The translations under genes were made by a program, and so were the position numbers. Under the pieces are notes generated by a model. The model saw only the letters and a program-made list of their open reading frames with translations, made no database searches and was not told the DNA's origin. Of a DNA stretch of 8,973 nucleotides, positions 6,071 through 8,973 are shown one piece after another; the first letter of the stretch is position 1, and the number at the start of each line of letters is the position of its first letter. Source of the stretch: Patescibacteria group bacterium (GTDB lineage: Bacteria; Patescibacteriota; Minisyncoccia; Moranbacterales; JAKLHP01); the NCBI GenBank assembly GCA_022710085.1, contig JAKLHP010000029.1:1-8973 (forward strand), given 5' to 3'.

Positions 6071-6085
6071 TCCGCCAAAGGCGGA
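6071..6085. repeat. GC-rich intergenic palindrome TCCGCC-AAA-GGCGGA
   Basis: A 6-bp perfect stem with an AAA loop. It shares both arms with TCCGCCAGCTGGCGGA at 1554-1569. It lies 22 nt after the stop of the DMT-like gene, with no T-run, so it is more like a dispersed repeat or mRNA 3' stabiliser than a terminator. Confidence 0.55.
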
Positions 6086-6120
6086 TCAATCTATGGCTAA
6101 GAATAAGTATTTTGGAAAAT

Positions 6121-6209
6121 AAAAAAAAGAGGCTCTTGCGGGATTGTTGTTTTAACAAAATGTAGCGTTGTACGAGCTACCCGCAAGAAACCTCCGTCGC
6201 ATTAATGAT
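6121..6209 (-). ncRNA. Candidate small RNA 1, about 89 nt, three-way-junction fold
   Basis: A perfect-consensus promoter on the minus strand (6245-6217) leads to a transcript starting near 6209 and ending in eight T residues (6128-6121). The 3' stem pairs GAGG (6194-6191) and CTTGCGGG (6187-6180) with CCCGCAAG (6142-6135) and CCTC (6132-6129). Inside it lie a TAGC/GCTA stem (6179-6163) and a TTGTT/AACAA stem, which makes a branched RNA. The only ATG frame encodes 16 residues (MRRRFLAGSSYNATFC) with no Shine-Dalgarno, and a TTG frame behind GGAGG would run through the terminator. I do not recognise it as 6S, SRP, tmRNA, RNase P or a riboswitch. Confidence 0.65.
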
Positions 6210-6216
6210 AGTTAAT

Positions 6217-6245
6217 ATTATAAATTCAAACAATTGATTTGTCAA
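6217..6245 (-). promoter_or_regulatory. Perfect-consensus sigma70 promoter for small RNA 1
   Basis: Minus-strand TTGACA (6245-6240), a 17-nt spacer and TATAAT (6222-6217). This is the best promoter in the window, and it begins 4 nt beyond the T-tract of the preceding unit. Confidence 0.85.
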
Positions 6246-6249
6246 TAAT

Positions 6250-6342
6250 AAAAAATCTTTGCCCAGTAGTGAAATTTTGACTGGGCAAAGCCCGCTTTAG
6301 AATAGAGATGCAATAAATATTAATAAGACTATGATAATTTCT
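6250..6342 (-). ncRNA. Candidate small RNA 2, about 93 nt, upstream of small RNA 1
   Basis: Transcription from the minus-strand promoter at 6377-6349 would start near 6342. The 5' half is AU-rich and unstructured. The 3' end is a perfect 10-bp hairpin, CTTTGCCCAG (6290-6281 on the minus strand: CTTTGCCCAG) to CTGGGCAAAG (6266-6257), followed by ATTTTTTATT (6256-6247). The minus strand has no ATG or GTG in this interval, so a coding role is unlikely. It could be an independent sRNA, or the end of a longer or antisense transcript. Confidence 0.55.
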
Positions 6343-6391
6343 TTATATTTTATAAATATCAGATAGGAAATTGTCAAAATTCTACTACTGG
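6263..6391. repeat. Imperfect 19-bp inverted repeat carrying -35 boxes
   Basis: The plus strand at 6263-6281 reads CCAGTAGTGAAATTTTGAC. The minus strand at 6391-6373 reads CCAGTAGTAGAATTTTGAC. They match at 17 of 19 positions, differing only by GA versus AG. Each copy ends in the TTGAC of a -35 box pointing inward. The right copy feeds small RNA 2. The left copy has TTGACT (6277-6282) and TAGAAT (6298-6303) at a short 15-nt spacing toward the DUF3467 gene. Confidence 0.6.
6349..6377 (-). promoter_or_regulatory. Near-consensus sigma70 promoter for small RNA 2
   Basis: Minus-strand TTGACA (6377-6372), a 17-nt spacer and TATAAA (6354-6349). It lies immediately upstream of, and opposite to, the DUF3467 start codon. 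Confidence 0.8.
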
Positions 6392-6393
6392 TC

Positions 6394-6684
6394 ATGGAAC
6401 AAAACAAGCCGCAACCTAATCAAATCCAAATAAAGGCGACCGACGAGAAATTAAAAGGGGAATATTCCAACATGATGCAGATTATGCATACCAAAGAGGA
6501 ATTTGTGATGGACTTTTTAAATATTTTTCCTCCAACTGGAACGCTTAATTCCCGAATCATCGTTTCCCCGGGACACTTTAAGAGAATGGTAAAAGCGATG
6601 GATGAAAATCTTAAAAAATACGAAACTAACTTTGGTCCGGTTTCTGAATCTGAAGCTCCGCAAAGCATCGGATTCAAAGCTTAG
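6394..6684 (+). CDS. DUF3467 family protein
   Basis: This 96-residue protein has the DUF3467 pattern: an N-terminal strand (QIQIKATDEKLKGEYSN, 10-26), an MHTKEEFVMDF block (31-41), FPP (45-47), then RIIVSPGHFKRM (54-65) and ENLKKYETNFG (71-81). The family is found in bacteria and archaea as a short soluble protein of unknown role. I know of no established activity. No Shine-Dalgarno precedes the ATG (CTACTGGTC), so it may be weakly translated or leaderless, with the start chosen because it precedes the conserved core by about ten residues. The divergent small-RNA promoter lies just upstream, so the two may be co-controlled. Confidence 0.85.
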   Translation: MEQNKPQPNQIQIKATDEKLKGEYSNMMQIMHTKEEFVMDFLNIFPPTGTLNSRIIVSPGHFKRMVKAMDENLKKYETNFGPVSESEAPQSIGFKA

Positions 6685-6758
6685 CCTTTTATCATTAGTT
6701 TTTGCTTATCCGGTGATATTCTTATCTGCCATATCAAAATTGGTGCGGAGGAGGAAAA

Positions 6759-7127
6759 ATGGATAGAAAAAAGAGGAATAAAAAAAGAATCGAGGGAATA
6801 CAAAAAGGACAAAAGAAGCGCCGAAAAATAAACAAAATCCGTCAGGAGGAAAACACGAAGGCAAGATTGGAACGGGAGAATATGAGGAGAATGGAAAGAC
6901 TTGCAACGCTCTCTGAGGAGCAAAAATTGAAACCATCTCCTCGACCGTTACCATTGAGGACATTGTCCGCGTCTGGCATTTCCGGCCTTGAATTAGTAGG
7001 AGAATTTCTGGACAAAATGATGGATTCGGAAGAAAAAGAAAGGTTTTTCAGAACTGAGATAATCTTCGGGGATAAAGATTTGAACTCAATTCTTAAAAAA
7101 CTTAGCTATTATTCCGAAGACGAGTAG
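6759..7127 (+). CDS. Hypothetical protein with a very basic N-terminal helix, 122 residues
   Basis: No family is recognised. A strong GGAGGAGG lies 5 nt before the ATG. Residues 1-47 are dominated by Lys/Arg (RKKRNKKR, KGQKKRRKINK, RLERENMRRMERL), the look of an RNA- or ribosome-binding extension or a charged coiled coil. Residues 50-72 are Pro/Ser-rich and probably a linker. Residues 73-122 form an acidic helical domain (LELVGEFLDKMMDSEEKERFF…DLNSILKKLSYYSEDE). The opposite charge of the two halves suggests either intramolecular contact or nucleic-acid binding by the N-terminus. The stop codon lies in its terminator stem. It follows the DUF3467 gene by 74 nt with no terminator between them, so the two may be co-transcribed. 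Confidence 0.75.
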   Translation: MDRKKRNKKRIEGIQKGQKKRRKINKIRQEENTKARLERENMRRMERLATLSEEQKLKPSPRPLPLRTLSASGISGLELVGEFLDKMMDSEEKERFFRTEIIFGDKDLNSILKKLSYYSEDE

Positions 7128-7150
7128 GTCTGTTGACCTACTCTTTTTAT
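7122..7150 (+). terminator. Terminator overlapping the stop codon of the basic protein gene
   Basis: GAGTAGGTC (7122-7130) and GACCTACTC (7135-7143) form a perfect 9-bp stem with a TGTT loop, followed by TTTTTATT. The TAG stop (7125-7127) is inside the left arm. Confidence 0.92.
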
Positions 7151-7252
7151 TCCCTGTTTTTGCAGCAAACACAATAATTATTATTAAATGAAATATTTTA
7201 TTGAGACTAGAATTATTGCTAGATAAGGACGACAATGATTTTGGTTTTTTAT

Positions 7253-7284
7253 TTGCAAAAAATATTATTTTGGTCAATAATATT
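7253..7284 (+). promoter_or_regulatory. Promoter with an AT-rich inverted repeat across the -10 region
   Basis: TTGCAA (7253-7258), a 17-nt spacer and AATAAT (7276-7281) point at the TTG-start gene. AATATTATT (7261-7269) and AATAATATT (7276-7284) are a perfect 9-bp inverted repeat that covers the spacer and -10, as an operator would. Between the terminator at 7150 and here no gene is seen. Confidence 0.45.
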
Positions 7285-7323
7285 CACGTATGGATCAATG
7301 AATCTAAATGAAGAGGAGGCGAC

Positions 7324-7722
7324 TTGAAAGAAAAAGCAAGGTGGTTCTATCTCGTATCGGAATTTAATCATAGGCAAGATGATGGAAAGCTTATTCCGTT
7401 TCCTGTTCTCATAATGAATTTCGGTTTTGAAGGAAATGGAGTGGCAAGGCTAGGTTTTCAGTCTTTTGAAAGAGCGGCATCATTTAAGTCTGAAAGAAGG
7501 GCATACTTCTCAATTTCCAAGATTCCAGATGAGAGTCGGAATGAGAAGCAGAAACTGTTGTATGAACTCCAAAAACACGGATGGGAAAAACCTCTGCATT
7601 TCGATGAAGTTTGGAGGAGCATTGAGGAGATGCCATCGTTCGAAAATGCCGAGGAGGCCGAAAAAGTTTTCAAGAAATTGAAAGAAGATTGGAAAAAGTT
7701 TTTTCCTTCGACGAGCAAATGA
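7324..7722 (+). CDS. Hypothetical protein with TTG start, 132 residues
   Basis: No family is recognised. The start is TTG at 7324, chosen because GAGGAGG lies 4 nt upstream and no earlier start exists. The first 60 residues look like an alternating beta-sheet (ARWFYLVSEF, PFPVLIMNFGF, VARLGFQSFERAASF), rich in aromatics. The second half is charged and helical (NEKQKLLYELQKHGWEK; FENAEEAEKVFKKLKEDWKKFF). There is no signal peptide, membrane helix or cysteine. It is a compact soluble alpha/beta protein. A rare start codon together with a possible operator suggests low or controlled expression. It is isolated, with terminators on both sides. Confidence 0.75.
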   Translation: MKEKARWFYLVSEFNHRQDDGKLIPFPVLIMNFGFEGNGVARLGFQSFERAASFKSERRAYFSISKIPDESRNEKQKLLYELQKHGWEKPLHFDEVWRSIEEMPSFENAEEAEKVFKKLKEDWKKFFPSTSK

Positions 7723-7734
7723 TCCATGATTTTA

Positions 7735-7768
7735 TGGGAGGAGTTTTAAATATCCTCCCACTTTTTTT
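7735..7768 (+). terminator. Rho-independent terminator of the gene at 7324
   Basis: TGGGAGGA (7735-7742) pairs with TCCTCCCA (7753-7760), followed by C and seven T residues (7762-7768). Confidence 0.92.
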
Positions 7769-7996
7769 CAGAAGGACAAGGGAAAGTTAACGAAAGAAAA
7801 AGGAAGTTTTTGTGGAAGAAAAGAAAAAGAAACAGGGAGCTACCGAAAGGTTGCGTATTTTTTCTTATCTTGCATTCAAAATGAATTAAGATTAAAAAAA
7901 TTCCTTATTGCTCATTTTATTTTTTGTAAAAATGAAATATTTTGTCAGGGCTGGACTTATTAATAGTATGGACACTTTCAATAAGGTTATCCCCAT
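7769..7996. other. Gene-free purine-rich stretch with at most a tiny ORF
   Basis: From 7770 to 7850 the plus strand is strongly purine-rich. One possible micro-ORF starts at GTG 7812 behind AGGAAG and encodes 25 residues (…KKKKQGATERLRIFSYLAF…) to a TAA at 7887-7889. It has no other support. Downstream, GGG and CTTATT (in 7948-7961) can pair with AATAAG and CCC (7979-7994), perhaps part of the RNA structure that follows. The longer frames at 7908-8090 and 7942-8145 lack a Shine-Dalgarno and run through that hairpin. Confidence 0.3.
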
Positions 7997-8086
7997 GCCT
8001 GGAAAAAGGGAAGGTGAATTTCTTGGAGAGCAAGCCCCCAATCTTTCACCTCAGTCTCCACCGCCTTCCCTCCAGGCCCCTTTTTT
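7997..8086 (+). ncRNA. Rod-like hairpin ending in a T-run: candidate small RNA 3
   Basis: Nested arms pair in order: GCCTGGA (7997-8003) with TCCAGGC (8071-8077), GGGAAGG (8008-8014) with CCTTCCC (8064-8070), and TGGAGA (8024-8029) with TCTCCA (8055-8060). Internal loops are AAAA on one side and short asymmetric segments elsewhere. CCC and six T residues (8081-8086) follow, as in a terminator. The 5' end is unknown: no good promoter is seen, and the RNA may begin upstream near 7945. It does not contain the SRP-RNA GGAAGGAAGCAGC signature. Confidence 0.45.
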
Positions 8087-8195
8087 ATAAAATTCAATCA
8101 ATCAACTTCTCAATTTTATACCAACATGCTGGCATATTAGTATAAATCAAAAAAAGGATTCAGGACTTCATCTTCAAATGGATAGCATAGGAAGC

Positions 8196-8224
8196 TTGAC
8201 AAATGGAGTTTTTAATGATATCCT
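8196..8224 (+). promoter_or_regulatory. Sigma70-type promoter for the mini-operon at 8272
   Basis: TTGACA (8196-8201), a 17-nt spacer and TATCCT (8219-8224) put the transcript start near 8231. Upstream, TTTATAC (8115-8121) and GTATAAA (8140-8146) form an inverted repeat of unknown role. Nothing else is seen between 8087 and 8196. Confidence 0.7.
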
Positions 8225-8271
8225 AATTTATTGTTATTTTTATATATTTGCCTAAAAGGAGGAAATAAAAA

Positions 8272-8583
8272 ATGGCAAAATACAATAGTGGGAATACCCT
8301 CGGAAGAGACTTTTTGGAAACAGCTATGCTTGTCAGGGAAATCAAGAGGTTGCGCGAAATGGTGCACGAGAAATCCAAAAAATTCGACTCTGGAATGGAA
8401 AAAAGAAAAACGTTGAAAGATCTCGAGAGTTTAGCCAAGGACAGGCCCGAAGATGTAGTAGAAACGTTCAGGGCTATGTATTCGGGGACATTCGGACAGC
8501 GTGCTCTGATAAACAGACTCAGCAGAAAGAGTCCGTTTCTGCTGGATTTTCTAACCCAAAAAGGAATATTCACGGAGGTATAA
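8272..8583 (+). CDS. Small hypothetical helical protein, 103 residues
   Basis: No family is recognised. AAAGGAGG lies 9 nt before the ATG behind a consensus -35 promoter. Residues 12-50 form a long charged helix (GRDFLETAMLVREIKRLREMVHEKSKKF), followed by KRKTLKDLESLAKDRPEDVVETFRAMY and a second helical region (QRALINRLSRKSPFLLDFLTQKGIF). It has no Cys, Trp, signal sequence or membrane segment. It is the first of two genes on one transcript; the next starts 1 nt after its stop. Confidence 0.78.
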   Translation: MAKYNSGNTLGRDFLETAMLVREIKRLREMVHEKSKKFDSGMEKRKTLKDLESLAKDRPEDVVETFRAMYSGTFGQRALINRLSRKSPFLLDFLTQKGIFTEV

Positions 8584-8584
8584 T

Positions 8585-8689
8585 ATGGGAAAGAGATGGG
8601 TGAAAGCCCTCATCGAAACAATCAAACTCCTGGAAGATTTCAATGAGCTTCAAAAGTTCTTCCTGAGGGAAAACGGAAGATTATTCTAA
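8585..8689 (+). CDS. 34-residue microprotein translationally coupled to the gene before
   Basis: ATG at 8585, one base after the previous stop, encodes MGKRWVKALIETIKLLEDFN and then ELQKFFLREN, ending GRLF. GGAGG (8574-8578) lies 6 nt before the start, inside the last codons of the upstream gene, and a perfect terminator follows 18 nt after the stop. The sequence is one amphipathic helix with Leu/Ile/Phe on one face and Lys/Glu on the other, as in a small partner of the 103-residue protein. No function is known. Confidence 0.7.
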   Translation: MGKRWVKALIETIKLLEDFNELQKFFLRENGRLF

Positions 8690-8707
8690 ATTCTCTCAAA
8701 TAACCCA

Positions 8708-8738
8708 AACAGGGATCGCGAGTCGATCCTTGTTTTTT
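8708..8738 (+). terminator. Rho-independent terminator of the mini-operon
   Basis: AACAGGGATCG (8708-8718) pairs with CGATCCTTGTT (8724-8734) with one wobble and a 5-nt loop. The T-tract runs to 8738. Confidence 0.93.
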
Positions 8739-8849
8739 ATATTTCATTCAGGACAATTCTTCTAATGTTTTATGAATAAGGAATTTAAAAATAGAGGATT
8801 TAGCGGAGAAATTAGTCATCAAACTATCTTCCACATTTTTATTTTCCCA

Positions 8850-8878
8850 TTGACAATACGCTTCCCAGCTGATAAAAA
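8850..8878 (+). promoter_or_regulatory. Likely promoter for the gene at 8915
   Basis: TTGACA (8850-8855), a 17-nt spacer ending in TGA, and TAAAAA (8873-8878) form a good -35 with a weak, possibly extended -10. The predicted start is near 8885. Confidence 0.5.
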
Positions 8879-8914
8879 ACTTATAGTACAAAAAATTAAA
8901 AGCAAGGAGGAAGT

Positions 8915-8973
8915 ATGCAGCTTACGCTAACTATTAAAAATGCAATTATCAATCATTTTGATTCCCTGAGGAT
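8915..8973 (+). CDS. Start of a hypothetical gene running off the window
   Basis: AAGGAGG (8904-8910) lies 4 nt before an ATG, and 19 codons are visible (MQLTLTIKNAIINHFDSLR…) with no stop before the window ends. The hydrophobic, strand-like beginning gives no family. A promoter and Shine-Dalgarno like those of the other small genes here make it credible. An overlapping frame from ATG 8772 to 8930 is rejected for lack of a Shine-Dalgarno. Confidence 0.6.
   Translation, partial: MQLTLTIKNAIINHFDSLR

Noticed and set aside
5961..6158. Minus-strand 65-codon ORF overlapping small RNA 1
   Set aside because: It starts inside the RNA stem and reads through eight T residues of the terminator into the complement of the DMT-like gene.
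7086..7277. Minus-strand 63-codon ORF
   Set aside because: No ribosome site; it spans the terminator of the basic-protein gene in reverse.
7948..7996. tRNA-like or riboswitch fold upstream of the rod-like RNA
   Set aside because: No T-loop GTTCRA sequence or acceptor stem for a tRNA, and no aptamer core that I recognise.
7908..8145. Two overlapping plus-strand ORFs of 60 and 67 codons
   Set aside because: No Shine-Dalgarno, Pro/Ser-rich low-quality translation, and both run through the hairpin and T-run at 7997-8086.
8772..8930. 52-codon ORF overlapping the start of the last gene
   Set aside because: No Shine-Dalgarno, it contains the promoter and ribosome site of the gene at 8915, and its composition is random-looking.
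1..8973. CRISPR array, insertion sequence or transposase
   Set aside because: No regularly spaced direct repeats and no transposase- or integrase-like ORF are present.

Overview
The window is AT-rich bacterial DNA. It carries a heat-shock chaperone locus, followed by a run of short, mostly unrecognised genes. The closest guess at a host is a Candidate Phyla Radiation (Patescibacteria) bacterium, probably of the Parcubacteria group. The reasons are a compact HrcA, many tiny orphan genes each with its own promoter and terminator, a DUF4405 mini-membrane protein, and short GC-rich intergenic palindromes. TGA is used as a stop (for example at 4949-4951, 5611-5613 and 7720-7722), so the recoded code 25 of Gracilibacteria/Absconditabacteria does not apply. 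The assignment rests on gene content and recall, not on a marker-gene tree.

Region 1-3990 is the chaperone block. It holds the C-terminal part of hrcA (cut by the window edge), grpE 3 nt downstream, a small heat-shock protein (Hsp20), and dnaK with a strong terminator. Between hsp20 and dnaK lies a 68-codon gene on the opposite strand with its own Shine-Dalgarno and terminator. It diverges from dnaK across an intergenic region whose palindromic ATTATAAT can act as a -10 box in both directions. No recognisable CIRCE operator is present upstream of dnaK, and no dnaJ is in the window.

Region 4000-5000 holds a two-helix DUF4405-type membrane protein with two histidines, then a gene-poor stretch with possible decayed reading frames, and the first orphan gene (4700-4951). 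Region 5050-6050 has a second orphan gene with a structured leader and a four-helix half-size drug/metabolite-transporter-like protein that may be leaderless.

Region 6118-6394 is the most interesting part. On the minus strand there are two back-to-back transcription units with no convincing ORF. Each has a near-perfect sigma70-type promoter (TTGACA-N17-TATAAT and TTGACA-N17-TATAAA) and ends about 90 nt later in a hairpin plus U-tract. They look like two small RNA genes. A 19-bp imperfect inverted repeat embeds -35 boxes at both ends of the upper unit.

Region 6394-8973 has a DUF3467 gene, an extremely basic orphan protein, another orphan with a TTG start, a gene-free stretch containing a rod-like hairpin ending in six T residues (a third possible RNA), a two-gene mini-operon (103 and 34 codons), and the first 19 codons of a further gene that leaves the window. 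Most of the small genes are separate cassettes: promoter, GGAGG-type Shine-Dalgarno, short ORF, hairpin terminator.
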